Assembly: GCF_020410765.1 (NCBI RefSeq)
Contig: NZ_CP084541.1
Coordinates: 2,555,001-2,619,000 of the forward strand
Length of the DNA: 64,000 bases
Origin: Streptomyces marincola
GTDB taxonomy: Bacteria; Actinomycetota; Actinomycetes; Streptomycetales; Streptomycetaceae
Direction: 5' to 3'
Shown: piece after piece, positions 18,537 to 27,846 of the stretch
Layout of the letters: the number at the start of each line of letters is the position of its first letter
Position numbering within the stretch: the stretch's first letter is position 1
Notes under the pieces: model-generated
Told to the model about the DNA's origin: nothing
What the model saw: only the letters and a program-made list of their open reading frames with translations
The model's database searches: none
Position numbers and translations under genes: made by a program

Positions 18537-19550
18537 GTGAGCAGCATTCCGACTGACGCCGTGTCCGTGATCATGCCGGTGCTGAACGAGGAGCGGCATC
18601 TGCGCGACTCGGTACGGCACATCCTGCGACAGGACTACCCCGGCGAGATCGAAGTGGTGATCGCCCTCGGCCCGTCCACGGACCGGACGGACGAGATCGC
18701 GGCCGAGCTGGTCGCGGAGGACCCGCGGGTGCGGACCGTTCCCAACCCGACGGGCCGCACGCCCGCCGGGCTCAACGCCGCCATCGCGGCCTCGCGGCAC
18801 CCGGTCGTGGTGCGCGTCGACGGGCACGGCATGCTCTCGCCCAACTACATCGCCACCGCCGTGCGGCTGCTCGAAGAGACCGGCGCGGCCAACGTCGGCG
18901 GCATCATGCACGCCGAGGGCGAGAACGACTGGGAGCGCGCCGTCGCCGCGGCGATGACGTCGAAGATCGGCGTGGGGAACGCGGCGTTCCACACCGGCGG
19001 CGCGGCCGGTGCGGCGGAAACGGTGTACCTGGGGGTGTTCCGCCGCGAGGTCCTGGAGCAACAGGGCGGCTACAACGAGGAGTTCATCCGCGCGCAGGAC
19101 TGGGAGCTGAACTACCGCATCCGGCAGGCCGGCGGGCTGATCTGGTTCTCGCCCGAGCTGCTGGTGTCCTACCGGCCCAGGCCCTCGATGCGGGCGCTCG
19201 GCAAGCAGTACCGGAACTACGGGCGTTGGCGGCGCGTGGTGGCCCGTTACCACGCCGGGTCGATCAACCCGCGCTATCTCGCGCCGCCGGCCGCCGTGCT
19301 CGCCATCGCGGCGGGCACGGTGGCGGGCGCGGTGCTCACGCCGTGGGCGTTCGTCGTGCCGGGCGGCTACGTCGCCGCGATCGTCCTGGGCTCGCTGCCC
19401 GCGGGCCGCGGCCTGCCGCCGGGGGCCAGGGCGCGCATCCCGCTGGCCCTGGCGACGATGCACATGGCGTGGGGCTGGGGCTTCCTGACCAGCCCGCGCA
19501 AGCTGGCCCGCAAGGTGGCCGCGAGCCGCCGCGAGCCGGTCACCACCTGA
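18537..19550 (+). CDS. GT2 family glycosyltransferase, 337 aa
   Basis: Cytoplasmic-face glycosyltransferase with the GT-A start SVIMPVLNEERHLRDSV, the nucleotide-sugar site VVRVDGHGMLSPNYI, and the acceptor-side motif QDWELNYRIRQAGG (QxxW-like region). Two hydrophobic segments near residues 248-285 probably anchor it. The GTG at 18537 has only a weak ribosome binding site. It is flanked on both sides by LCP genes, which suggests a role in making an envelope glycopolymer that LCP proteins attach; the acceptor is unknown. Confidence 0.88.
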   Translation: MSSIPTDAVSVIMPVLNEERHLRDSVRHILRQDYPGEIEVVIALGPSTDRTDEIAAELVAEDPRVRTVPNPTGRTPAGLNAAIAASRHPVVVRVDGHGMLSPNYIATAVRLLEETGAANVGGIMHAEGENDWERAVAAAMTSKIGVGNAAFHTGGAAGAAETVYLGVFRREVLEQQGGYNEEFIRAQDWELNYRIRQAGGLIWFSPELLVSYRPRPSMRALGKQYRNYGRWRRVVARYHAGSINPRYLAPPAAVLAIAAGTVAGAVLTPWAFVVPGGYVAAIVLGSLPAGRGLPPGARARIPLALATMHMAWGWGFLTSPRKLARKVAASRREPVTT

Positions 19551-19555
19551 CGCGC

Positions 19556-19606
19556 GACCCGCGCGTGACGCGGCCCGCCGCGCGGTGGGCCGCCGCGTGG
19601 CGGGTC
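19556..19606. terminator. imperfect hairpin between convergent glycosyltransferase and LCP genes
   Basis: GACCCG at 19556 and following GC-rich sequence pair imperfectly with the sequence ending in CGGGTC at 19606; the inner arms CGGCCC and GGGCCG also pair. It touches the stop codon of the LCP gene. Probably a bidirectional terminator. Confidence 0.4.
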
Positions 19607-21470
19607 ACCACGTGTAGAGCGGGTTGACCTCCATGCAGTCGCTGCTCCGGCCGGACAGGATGTCCTCGCTCTCCACGGCCGGCTCCTCGGGCTCCGCCTC
19701 CCCCGCCGGGTCGGCCGGGTCCGGCTCGGGGAAGCCCGCGCCCTCCCGCCAGTCGGCGCCGATCACCAGGGTGACGCGGTCGACGTCGGACGCGGTGCGG
19801 ACCGCGCTGCCCGGCAGGCCGAGCGCCTCGGCCAGGGCCTCGGCGTTGGCCTGGTCGTCGAGCTCCGGGTAGAGCAGTTCCGTGGTCTCCGCCGAGGCGG
19901 GCGTGGCGTCGGTGGCCGCGGCGGTCCAGCCCAGCCGGCGCAGCTCGTCGGTGATGACGCCGGCCCGGCCCGGCACCGGGGCGAAGGAGGCGGTGCCGGT
20001 GCCGTTGCGCACGGCGACCTCGACCTCGGCGGGCGGGTCCGCCGTCGGGGCCGGGCTCCCCGGCTCATCGCTCGCGTCGGGCTCCGCGGGCTCCGCGTCC
20101 TGGTCGTCCAGCGGTATGTCGTCGCGCAGCAGCGCGAACAGCGCCTCGGCGCGCCTCGGGTCGGGAACGATCGTCACGTTCGGCGCGGCCGGGTCGGGTA
20201 TCCAGGGCAGGGTCACCATGTTGATGCGGTCGTTGGGCACCTGCCGCAGGTCGCCCGCGAGGTCGTACAGGGCCTGGACGGAACCGAGTTCGTGGTCGAC
20301 GGTGAGCGCGTCGGTGGCCGCCTCCGCCAGGCGCATCAGCTCGGCCGGGTCGGTGAGCGACGCGCTCGACTGCAACTCGGACACCATGTTGCTCAGGTAG
20401 AGCTGCTGCGCCTTGGTGCGCCCGATGTCGCTGCCGTCGCCGAACCCCCGCCTGGTGCGCAGCCATTGGAGGGCCTGCTCGCCCTCGATGACGGTCTCGC
20501 CGGCCTCAAGGCGCAGGCCCGACTTGGGGTCGTCCACGTTGGCGTCGACGCACACGGGAACCCCGCCGACCGCGTCCGCCATGTCCACGACGCCGGCGAA
20601 GTCGACCATCATGAAGTGGTCGATGTAGACGCCGGTCAGGTCCTGCCAGGTGTCGACGACGCAGCCGGGACCGCCGTTGGACAGCGCGGTGTTGATCGAC
20701 GCCGACTCCTCGGCCGGGTGCACCTCGCCGGTCTCGGGGTCGGTGCACTCGGGCAGGGGCACCTGGGTGTCGCGCGGGATCGAGATCAGGCTGATGTTGC
20801 TGCGGTCGGCCGAGGCGTGCAGCAGCATCTGCACGTCCGCGCGGATCGGGCCGCCGGCGAGGTCGCGGGCGCCGCCGAGTTCCTGGTTCTCCTCGCCCTC
20901 GCGCGAGTCGGAGCCGAGGAGCAGGATGTTCAACGGCGTCTGGCCGTCCGCGTTGGGCTCGGGCGGCTTGAGGTCGCTGCCGCCCGCGGTGCGGTCACTC
21001 CTGGTGATGTTGCCGTTGAGGTGCTCCAGGTAGAGGTAGCCGGCGACGGCGACCGCGGCGATGAGGAACGCCAGCGAGCCCGCGGTCCACACCAGGATCC
21101 GGCGCCACACGGGAACGGGCCGCTTGCCCGCGCGCCCCGCACCTCCGCCGCCGGACGGCTCGGCCGCCGCGGGGGCGTCCGCCTGGCCGGGCGTGCCCTG
21201 CGCCGCGGCGTCGTGCGCGGGCCCGTTCGGTTCGGCAACGCCCTCGGCGGGCGGAACGGGACGCGGACCCGGAACACCCCCGGGCCCTGATGCGGGCGCG
21301 CCGGGGGCGGAGGCTGAGCCGGGCGGGGTGCCGGGGGCGGGCCCGCCGGCCTTCCTGCGTCTGCCGCCCCGGCGCGCGGCGGGGCGCTCCCCGGGCGCGG
21401 AGCGGCCGTCGTCCTCGCCGCGTATACCGCTGCTCCGCACGGGTACCCCCCGGTCGTCTTGTTCGTTCAT
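19605..21470 (-). CDS. LCP family protein with LytR_C domain, 621 aa
   Basis: A long disordered Pro/Gly/Ala-rich cytoplasmic N-terminus (residues 1-115) precedes one membrane segment (RILVWTAGSLAFLIAAVAVA). The LCP domain follows (LNILLLGSDSREGEENQ, ISLISIPRDTQVPL, GVYIDHFMMVDFAGVVDMAD). The C-terminal part holds a LytR_C domain (VRNGTGTASFAPVPGRAGVI to VTLVIGADW). It probably transfers glycopolymers to peptidoglycan. It lies downstream of a paralogue on the same strand with a 36-bp gap, so they likely form one unit. Confidence 0.94.
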   Translation of the reverse strand: MNEQDDRGVPVRSSGIRGEDDGRSAPGERPAARRGGRRRKAGGPAPGTPPGSASAPGAPASGPGGVPGPRPVPPAEGVAEPNGPAHDAAAQGTPGQADAPAAAEPSGGGGAGRAGKRPVPVWRRILVWTAGSLAFLIAAVAVAGYLYLEHLNGNITRSDRTAGGSDLKPPEPNADGQTPLNILLLGSDSREGEENQELGGARDLAGGPIRADVQMLLHASADRSNISLISIPRDTQVPLPECTDPETGEVHPAEESASINTALSNGGPGCVVDTWQDLTGVYIDHFMMVDFAGVVDMADAVGGVPVCVDANVDDPKSGLRLEAGETVIEGEQALQWLRTRRGFGDGSDIGRTKAQQLYLSNMVSELQSSASLTDPAELMRLAEAATDALTVDHELGSVQALYDLAGDLRQVPNDRINMVTLPWIPDPAAPNVTIVPDPRRAEALFALLRDDIPLDDQDAEPAEPDASDEPGSPAPTADPPAEVEVAVRNGTGTASFAPVPGRAGVITDELRRLGWTAAATDATPASAETTELLYPELDDQANAEALAEALGLPGSAVRTASDVDRVTLVIGADWREGAGFPEPDPADPAGEAEPEEPAVESEDILSGRSSDCMEVNPLYTW

Positions 21471-21506
21471 CCGCGCCCGCGCGGGGCGTTCCCCCGGGCG
21501 TTCCCC

Positions 21507-23300
21507 TCAGGCACAGACGTTCTCGTTGTCCGCCTCGATGCTGCGCAGGTCCTCGGGCCGCTCGGCGGGGACCTCGATCGGATTGCCCGCGCCCCTGAAG
21601 TCGTCGCCGAGGATGAGGACCATCGGCGCGTCGCCCGCGTCGGCGGACTGCTCCTGCAACGCGGAGTCCGGCAGGCCCATCATCTCCGCGAGCCGCGCCG
21701 CCTGGCCGGCCTGGTCGGGGCCGTACTCCAGGGTCGTCGTCTCCTGGGGGGCGGGCGCGTTGCCGCCGTTGGTGGAGAGCGGCACGCCCTGCTGGATCTG
21801 GAGCCAGTCCAGCGTCTCCTGGGCGGCGCCCAGCACGTCGCCGCCGTTGAAGACGTCGACGCGCACCTCGGCGGCAGGCACCATGTCGTTCGCCTGCTCG
21901 GCGTCCTCGCCGCCTCCGCCTTCGCCGCCTTCCTCGCCGCTCTCCTCCTCCTCGGCCGTCATGGAGACGTCCTGCTGGAGCATCTGGAAGATCGGCTCGG
22001 CGCGGGCCTCGTCGACGACGACGGTGGCCTTGGCGTCCTCGGGCTCGTCCGGGTTGTCGAGCACCGGCAGCGTGATGAAGCTCATGTCGGACATCGGCAC
22101 CCTGCGCACCTCGGAGGCGAGGCCGTAGAGGTCCTCGATGCTGCCGATGCCGGAGTCCACGGTCAGCGCCCTGGTCGCGGCGTCCGCGAGGTCCCAGAAG
22201 CTGCCGAGGCTGGTGAGCACGTTGCTCTCGGTGATCTCACGGGCCATCGAGGCCATGAACTGCTGTTGCAGCTCGATGCGGTTCAGGTCGCTGCCCTGGC
22301 CGATCGAGGAGCGCGTGCGCACGAACGCCAGGGCGTCCTCGCCCTCCAGCACGTGCCGTCCGGCGGGGAGTTCGAGGTGCGACTTGGGGTCGTCGATGGG
22401 CTCGGTGAGGCAGACCTCGACGCCGCCGACCGCGGTGGACAGGTCCTTGACCGCGTTGAAGTCGGCCATCATGAAGTGGTTGATCTCGACGCCGGTCAGC
22501 TCCTCGACCGTGCGCCACACGCAGGTCGGGTCGCGGCCGTCGGTCCCCATGCTCTGGTTGAACCTGGCGCCCTGCGTGCCGGGGATGGTCCGGGTCGAAC
22601 CGTCCTCGTTGTGGACCTCGCAGTCCGGGATGTCCGTGATCAGGTCGCGCGGGATGCTGAGCCCGGTGGCGTGGGTGCGGTCCTCGGAGAAGTGCATGAG
22701 GATCGTGGTGTCGGCGCCCTCGCTCGCGTCGCCGCCGTAGCTCTCGTTGCCCGAGCCGTCGCGGGTGTCGGTGCCGATGAACAGGACGTTGATCGGCGCG
22801 TTCGCGCTGTAGTCGTTGTCTATGCCGGTCTCGACCTTGTTGATGTTGCCGTTGAGCCGGTTGTAGGCGTACCAGGCGGTGCCGGCCAGCCCGACGAGGA
22901 GCAGCGCGAGCGAGCCGCCGCCCCAGACGAGGACCTTCCGGCCGCGACCGCGCTTCTTCGTCTTGCGGCGGCTCCTGCCGCCACCGCCGCCCTTGGCGCG
23001 GCGGTCGCGCTGCGGCGGAACGGGCCGGTCCGTGGCAGGCTCGCGCTCGCCCGGGCGGGACGGCGGCGCGCTGCGCTGGCGCGGCGGCGTGCCGCGTCCG
23101 GCGGCCGGGCGGCCGTCGGGCGCGGACGCGCCCGAACCCTGCCCGCGGCCGGGCGGGGGCGACTGCCGCCCGGGCTGCTCACCCGGCGCCGGCTGTCGCG
23201 CGCCGGGCAGGCGCAGCTCGTAGTTGCCGGTGTCCGGATTGAACACCCACTGATCCGCGGGATCGATGTCGCCCGCTCCCCCGCGTCCATGAGCTTCCAC
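21507..23300 (-). CDS. LCP family protein with LytR_C domain, 597 aa
   Basis: The N-terminus begins with DPADQWVFNPDTGNYELRL, a motif common in streptomycete LCP proteins, then a basic Gly/Arg-rich stretch and one membrane segment (VLVWGGGSLALLLVGLAGTA). The LCP domain contains INVLFIGTDTRDGSGNE, LSIPRDLITDIPDCE and FNQSMGTDGRDPTCVWRTVE. A LytR_C domain with VDVFNGGDVLGAAQETLDWL follows an acidic insert. The start is a GTG at 23300 with GGAGGG upstream. It is the first gene of the leftward LCP pair, behind a 265-bp non-coding region that includes a GGAGG/CCTCC hairpin (23404-23418). Confidence 0.94.
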   Translation of the reverse strand: MEAHGRGGAGDIDPADQWVFNPDTGNYELRLPGARQPAPGEQPGRQSPPPGRGQGSGASAPDGRPAAGRGTPPRQRSAPPSRPGEREPATDRPVPPQRDRRAKGGGGGRSRRKTKKRGRGRKVLVWGGGSLALLLVGLAGTAWYAYNRLNGNINKVETGIDNDYSANAPINVLFIGTDTRDGSGNESYGGDASEGADTTILMHFSEDRTHATGLSIPRDLITDIPDCEVHNEDGSTRTIPGTQGARFNQSMGTDGRDPTCVWRTVEELTGVEINHFMMADFNAVKDLSTAVGGVEVCLTEPIDDPKSHLELPAGRHVLEGEDALAFVRTRSSIGQGSDLNRIELQQQFMASMAREITESNVLTSLGSFWDLADAATRALTVDSGIGSIEDLYGLASEVRRVPMSDMSFITLPVLDNPDEPEDAKATVVVDEARAEPIFQMLQQDVSMTAEEEESGEEGGEGGGGEDAEQANDMVPAAEVRVDVFNGGDVLGAAQETLDWLQIQQGVPLSTNGGNAPAPQETTTLEYGPDQAGQAARLAEMMGLPDSALQEQSADAGDAPMVLILGDDFRGAGNPIEVPAERPEDLRSIEADNENVCA

Positions 23301-23565
23301 GTAACCGTGCGCCCTCCGTGTGCCTACTAGAGGATCAGACGGCTCACACTAGCCCCCAGGTTCCGGCCATCGTCCTCCCGGTGACGCATTCCACCTCCGA
23401 CAAGGAGGCTAATCCTCCGGCTACTTCCCCTTTTTGGGGCTTTTACCGTCTTGCTCTTTACTCTCGCATGGTCTTTTCGAGCAAAGGCCGTGACCCGGCT
23501 GCGGCTTCGGCGGCACGGGTCGAACGGCCTGCCGCGGCGTGCGGCGCGTGCGCCCGCGCGCGCTC

Positions 23566-23991
23566 TCACGGGAGCGCGCGAAAGGGCGCGTGAACGGCGG
23601 GTGTCGGCGCGAGTGCGCTGTGTGTCGACGCGGGAGCGCGGGCGGCAAGCGCGGGTGCGGGCGCGAAGGCGGCGGGCGCGGGCGCGAAGGTGGCGGGCGC
23701 GGGCGCGAGGTCGGGAGGGGCGGGCGCGAGGTCGGGGAGGGAGGGCGCGAGGCGCGCGGGCTCGGCTCCCGGTCCGCCGGGGGCGCCCGGCCCGCCGGGG
23801 CCGTTCGGGACGGCGGGGGCGTCCGGATCGTGAAGCGCGAGCCGGCCGACCCCGGCGACGATCAGGACGAGCACGGCGGCGGCGAGGGCCACCCGCCGCG
23901 GCCAGCGACGGGGGGCGCACGGCCGCCGCCGGCCGGATGGGCCGGGTGGGGCGACGAGCCGGTGGCGGGAGATCTGTCGCGGCACCGTCAT
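23566..23991 (-). CDS. putative small membrane protein with repetitive Ala-Pro tail
   Basis: I do not recognise a family. The 141-residue frame has a basic N-terminus, one hydrophobic segment at residues 34-52 (VALAAAVLVLIVAGVGRLA), and a C-terminal half of heptad-like Ala-Pro repeats (DLAPAPPDLAPAPATFAPAP) encoded by 21-bp tandem repeats. If real it is a single-pass protein with an extended extracellular tail. It follows the TIGR03089 gene by 39 bp on the same strand. AGGA precedes the ATG weakly. A spurious frame in GC-rich repeats remains possible. Confidence 0.4.
   Translation of the reverse strand: MTVPRQISRHRLVAPPGPSGRRRPCAPRRWPRRVALAAAVLVLIVAGVGRLALHDPDAPAVPNGPGGPGAPGGPGAEPARLAPSLPDLAPAPPDLAPAPATFAPAPAAFAPAPALAARAPASTHSALAPTPAVHAPFRALP
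23659..23763. repeat. 21-bp tandem repeat, about five units
   Basis: The core GGGCGCGA(A/G)G recurs at 23659, 23680, 23701, 23722 and 23743, exactly every 21 bases, with the sequence between units drifting toward one end. The unit length is a multiple of three and encodes the Ala-Pro heptads of the overlapping minus-strand frame. Confidence 0.85.
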
Positions 23992-24030
23992 GGTGACGAT
24001 CCTGTGGGCGCCCGCCGCCCCCGGCCACCG

Positions 24031-24783
24031 TCAGGCGGCGAAGTGGGTGACGCGCTCACTCTCCCGGCGCGCGGCGAGCGCCGCGGCGTCGAGCCCGTCG
24101 GCGTTGCGGCACAGCACCACGGAGCCGCCGGCGGCGAGCGGCGCGAGCAAGCCTTCCGAGAGGCCGCGCCAACTGCCGTAGTCCATGCGGGACATCACCC
24201 GGCAGCCGGGCGCGAGGCCGCGTTCCGCCGCGTCGGCGCGGGCGCGTTCGACCACGACATCACCGGCGAGTTCCGCGCCGTCGACGGCCAGCGCCGGGTC
24301 GCCGGGCCCCGGCGGGTCGTAGGCGGCGAACGTGTCGGGCTGCCCCGGCACGGCCACCGCGTAGTCGGTGAACCCCTCGGGCGGCTGCGGGAACCGGGCG
24401 CCGAGGGGGCGCAGGGCCAGCGCCACCCGCTCGCCGCCGCACGCGCGCGCCTCCGGCAGCCGTTCCGGGCCGCTGACCACGACGTCCGCGGCGGCCGGGT
24501 CCCCGCCGATGTCGGCGACCACCCCGGCGGCGGAGCAGGCCAGCACCCACACGGCCGTCTGCCAGTGCGCCGGCAGCAGCAGGACGACCCGGTCGCCGCG
24601 CTGGGCGGCCAGGTCGTCCTGGATGAGGTTGGCGGTCTTCGCCACCCAGTTGGCCAGCGTCGCGGCGGAGAACTCGACCCGTTCGCCGGTCGCGTCGTCG
24701 TAGAACGTGAGCAGGGGCCGCGCGGCGTCCACGGCGAGCGTGGAACGCAGCAGGTCGGCCGGGATGCGGTCGTGGATGTTCAT
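24031..24783 (-). CDS. TIGR03089 family protein (acyl-adenylate-synthetase-like)
   Basis: 250-residue actinobacterial protein resembling the N-terminal part of AMP-binding acyl-CoA synthetases: RPLLTFYDDATGERVEFSAA, LANWVAKTANLIQDDLAAQR and VVLLLPAHWQTAVWVLACSA match the early adenylate-forming fold. The later ATP-binding and C-terminal domains of true synthetases are absent, so it is a truncated relative with unknown role. The ATG at 24783 gives the family N-terminus MNIHDRIPADLL. It is divergent from the amidase gene and usually found, as here, close to LCP genes. Confidence 0.9.
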   Translation of the reverse strand: MNIHDRIPADLLRSTLAVDAARPLLTFYDDATGERVEFSAATLANWVAKTANLIQDDLAAQRGDRVVLLLPAHWQTAVWVLACSAAGVVADIGGDPAAADVVVSGPERLPEARACGGERVALALRPLGARFPQPPEGFTDYAVAVPGQPDTFAAYDPPGPGDPALAVDGAELAGDVVVERARADAAERGLAPGCRVMSRMDYGSWRGLSEGLLAPLAAGGSVVLCRNADGLDAAALAARRESERVTHFAA

Positions 24784-24890
24784 CGGCGTCAGCGTACGCC
24801 CGCCGGGGACGCCCCGATTCATCACCCTGGGCGATGATCCGACTACTCCACCGATGGACAGGTGGCGCCCGCCATGCCCAGGATCAGGGC

Positions 24891-26252
24891 ATGCGCACCT
24901 TTCGCACGTTTCGTGTCGTTCGTGACCGTGCTCGGGTTCACGGCCGCGCCCGGGCCTCCCGCCTCGCGCCGCGCGCCCTGCCCGTGTGCGCCGGGGCGCT
25001 CGCCGCCGGCCTGCTCCTGCCCGGCGGGGTGGCCGCAAGCCCCGCGGCCACGCCGGTTCCGGCGGCGGACACCGGCGTTCCGGGCGCCGACACGGGTGTT
25101 CACGCGGCGAAACCGGGGGGCGGCGCCCGCCCCGCGGCCGGGGGTGTGCAGTCGTTCCCGCTCCTGCCGCTCGACGCCGCGCCCCGCGTGGCGGGCGACC
25201 CGGCCGCGACCGGGCAGTCGGAGGAGGTACCGCCCGGGTCCCGGGGGCTGCCCGCCACGGAGACCCGGCCGTTCGCCCTGCTCGGGGTGCTCTGGGAGGA
25301 CCCGGCGGCCGGGCCGCCCGGCACCGTCCGGGTCATGACCAGGGCCGTGGCCACCGGCGAGTGGTCGGCGTGGCAGGACCTCGACCCGCGGCCGGCCCAC
25401 GCGCCCGACGCCGACTCGGCCGAGGCCGGGGACGCCGGTGTCCGCGGCGGCACCGCGCCGCTGTGGACGGGGTTCGCGGACGCGGTCCGCGTGCGCGTCG
25501 TGCCGCGCGCGGGCGACCCCGCGCCCGCGCTGCCCGCCGGGCTGCGGCTCGAACTGGTCGACCCGGGCGACGGCTCAGGCGCCACCCCGCCCGCCACCGA
25601 GCCGGGTCCGGCCACCGAACACCGCGAACGCCCCGCCGCGGCGGACGGGCACACGGCGCCGCGCCCGCCCGTCACCTCCCGGGCCGGCTGGGGCGCGGAC
25701 GAGAGCCTGGGCGGGGGCGGCCCCGTGTACACCGACAGCGTGAAGACCGTGTTCGTGCACCACACGGCCGGCAGCAACGCGCCCACGTGCGCCGAGACGC
25801 CCGCGGTCCTGCGCGGCATCCACCGGTACCACGTGGAGAGCCAGGGCTGGCGCGACATCGGCTACAACTTCCTCGTCGACGCGTGCGGGACGATCTACGA
25901 GGGCCGGGCCGGCGGCGTCGCGGAACCCGTGCGCGGCGCGCACACCCTCGGCTTCAACCACAACAGCATGGGCGTCGCCGTCCTCGGCAGCCACGACGCG
26001 ACGCCCCCGGGACCGGCCGTGCGCGAGGCCCTGGCCGCGCTCGCGGCCTGGAAGCTCGGCCTGTACGGCGGCGATCCGCTCGGCTCCCGCGACCGCACCT
26101 CGGGCGGCGGCACGCACCCGGCGGGCACGACGCTGCGCATGATGAACGTCTCTGGCCACCGCGACGGTACGGCCACCGACTGCCCGGGCGACGGGCTGTA
26201 CGGCGACCTGCCGGCGGTGCGCGAGGCCGCCGCACGCGCCCAGGGCCGTTGA
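24891..26252 (+). CDS. secreted N-acetylmuramoyl-L-alanine amidase / PGRP domain protein
   Basis: 453 residues. An N-terminal signal sequence (LPVCAGALAAGLLLPGGVAA) is followed by a low-complexity linker, a beta-rich region (FALLGVLWEDPAAGPPGTVR) and a C-terminal PGRP/amidase domain. Zinc ligands are visible in VFVHHTAGSN (about residue 289) and in SGHRDGTATDCPGD (His about 423, Cys about 430), with IGYNFLVDACGTIYEGRAGG between. It should cleave the amide between muramic acid and the stem peptide outside the cell. The ATG at 24891 is preferred because the upstream in-frame part does not add a signal sequence. Confidence 0.92.
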   Translation: MRTFRTFRVVRDRARVHGRARASRLAPRALPVCAGALAAGLLLPGGVAASPAATPVPAADTGVPGADTGVHAAKPGGGARPAAGGVQSFPLLPLDAAPRVAGDPAATGQSEEVPPGSRGLPATETRPFALLGVLWEDPAAGPPGTVRVMTRAVATGEWSAWQDLDPRPAHAPDADSAEAGDAGVRGGTAPLWTGFADAVRVRVVPRAGDPAPALPAGLRLELVDPGDGSGATPPATEPGPATEHRERPAAADGHTAPRPPVTSRAGWGADESLGGGGPVYTDSVKTVFVHHTAGSNAPTCAETPAVLRGIHRYHVESQGWRDIGYNFLVDACGTIYEGRAGGVAEPVRGAHTLGFNHNSMGVAVLGSHDATPPGPAVREALAALAAWKLGLYGGDPLGSRDRTSGGGTHPAGTTLRMMNVSGHRDGTATDCPGDGLYGDLPAVREAAARAQGR

Positions 26253-26369
26253 CCGCCGGGCCCGTGACCGTTGAGCGCCGCGCCCCCGGGCTCCGGACGA
26301 GGAACGACGGGCCCCGGCCGCCCCGGGCGGGTGACGGCGGCGGGCGCACCGGCGAGTAGCCTGCCCGTC

Positions 26370-27275
26370 ATGCCCGGCCGCACGTGGACCCCGCCCGACC
26401 CGTACGACCTGCGCCGCAGCCTGCTCGTGCTGCGGCGCGGGCCGTACGACCCGGCGTTCCGCGCCGAGGGCGACCGCGCGGTGTGGCGCGCGACGCGCAC
26501 CCCGCAGGGCCCGGCGACGCTGCGTCTCGTGGCGGGCGCGGACATCGAGGCGACGGCGTGGGGCCCCGGCGCGGACTGGCTCCTCGACCGGCTGCCCGCG
26601 CTGCTCGGCGCCGAGGACGACCCCGACGCGTTCGTACCGAGGCACCGGCTCGTCGCCGAGGCGCTGCGCCGCCACCGCGGCGTGCGCCTGATCAGGACCG
26701 GGCTCGTGCTCGAATCGCTGATCCCGTCGATTCTGGAGCAACGCGTCACCACGGAGGACGCGTACCGGTCGTGGCGGCGGCTGCTGAAGTGGTTCGGCGA
26801 GCCCGCGCCGGGACCGGGCGCAGGTCTTGGGATGTTCGTGATGCCCGACCCGGGGACGTTCGCCCGCATCCCGTCGTGGGACTGGCACCGGGCGGGCGTG
26901 GACGGCAAGCGGTCGGCGGCGGTCGTGCGCGCCGTGCGCGTCGCGCGCCGCATGGAGGAGGCGGCGGCGATGGCGCTGCCCGAGGCGCTGGCCAGGTTGC
27001 AGGCCGTGCCGGGGATCGGCCCGTGGACGGCGGCCGAGACGCTGCAACGCGCCACCGGAGCGCCCGACGCCGTCACCGTCGGGGACCTGCACCTGCCCCG
27101 CATCGTCGGGTACGCGCTCGGCGGCGAGGACGGCGCGGACGACGCGCGCATGCTCGAACTGCTCGCGCCGTACGCCGGTCAGCGCTACCGCGCGACCCGG
27201 CTGGTCCTGCTGACCGGCGTGGCCCCGGCGCGCCGCGCCCCTCGGCAGCGCCACGCCAACATCGCCCGCCTCTGA
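26370..27275 (+). CDS. DNA-3-methyladenine glycosylase family protein (HhH-GPD)
   Basis: 301-residue base-excision-repair glycosylase of the AlkA type. The helix-hairpin-helix motif is LQAVPGIGPWTAAETLQR, followed at the usual distance by the catalytic Asp in DAVTVGDLHLPRIV. The earlier segment VLESLIPSILEQRVTTEDAY is the conserved first helix of the GPD domain. No iron-sulfur Cys cluster is present, as expected for this subfamily. It likely removes alkylated purines. It starts at the ATG at 26370 and stands alone between the amidase and DUF1992 genes. Confidence 0.92.
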   Translation: MPGRTWTPPDPYDLRRSLLVLRRGPYDPAFRAEGDRAVWRATRTPQGPATLRLVAGADIEATAWGPGADWLLDRLPALLGAEDDPDAFVPRHRLVAEALRRHRGVRLIRTGLVLESLIPSILEQRVTTEDAYRSWRRLLKWFGEPAPGPGAGLGMFVMPDPGTFARIPSWDWHRAGVDGKRSAAVVRAVRVARRMEEAAAMALPEALARLQAVPGIGPWTAAETLQRATGAPDAVTVGDLHLPRIVGYALGGEDGADDARMLELLAPYAGQRYRATRLVLLTGVAPARRAPRQRHANIARL

Positions 27276-27411
27276 ACGCCCTGTTCCCTGCCACGCCTGC
27301 GGCTCTCCCCCGGTCCCGCCCGCCTCGTTATCCTCGGGAACGCGCCCGGCGCACGGTGCCCGTCCCGCGCCACGGCGCTCGCGCCGTTCCGTCCGGATGG
27401 GGGTCCACGCC

Positions 27412-27816
27412 ATGACCGAACGCAAGCCGCCGGGGCTGCCCGTCGAAACCTGGGTCGACCGCCAGATCCGCGAGGCCGAGGAGCGCGGCGAGTTCCGCGA
27501 TCTGCCGGGCGCGGGCAAGCCGCTCCCCGCGCTCGACCAGCCGTACGACGACCTGTGGTGGGTCAGGGGCAAGATGGCGGAGGAGCAGCTGTCCTACCTG
27601 CCGCCGTCCCTCGCCCTGCGCAAGGAGGCCGAGGACGCGCTGGCCGCCGCGCTCGCGGCGCGCGGCGAGCGCGAGGCGGAGCGGATCATCGAGGACGTCA
27701 ACGAGAAGATCCGGGCCGCGATCCGCCACCCGCTCGAAGGCCCGCCGCTGAACCTGGCGCCCTTCGACACCGCGCACGTCCTGCGCGAGTGGCGCGCGCG
27801 GCACGGCCGCGCCTGA
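27412..27816 (+). CDS. DUF1992 (DnaJ homologue subfamily C member 28-like) protein, 134 aa
   Basis: Small cytosolic protein covering the conserved DUF1992 domain: WVDRQIREAEERGEFRDLPG, AGKPLPALDQPYDDLWWVRG and KMAEEQLSYLPPSLALRKEA. The domain occurs in DnaJC28 of eukaryotes and alone in many bacteria; its biochemical role is not established. The ATG at 27412 is preferred to the upstream GTG at 27397 because the family normally starts just before the first helix. It converges with the thioesterase gene. Confidence 0.92.
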   Translation: MTERKPPGLPVETWVDRQIREAEERGEFRDLPGAGKPLPALDQPYDDLWWVRGKMAEEQLSYLPPSLALRKEAEDALAAALAARGEREAERIIEDVNEKIRAAIRHPLEGPPLNLAPFDTAHVLREWRARHGRA

Positions 27817-27846
27817 CCGGGCCCCGAAGGGCGGCGGGACCGCCGG

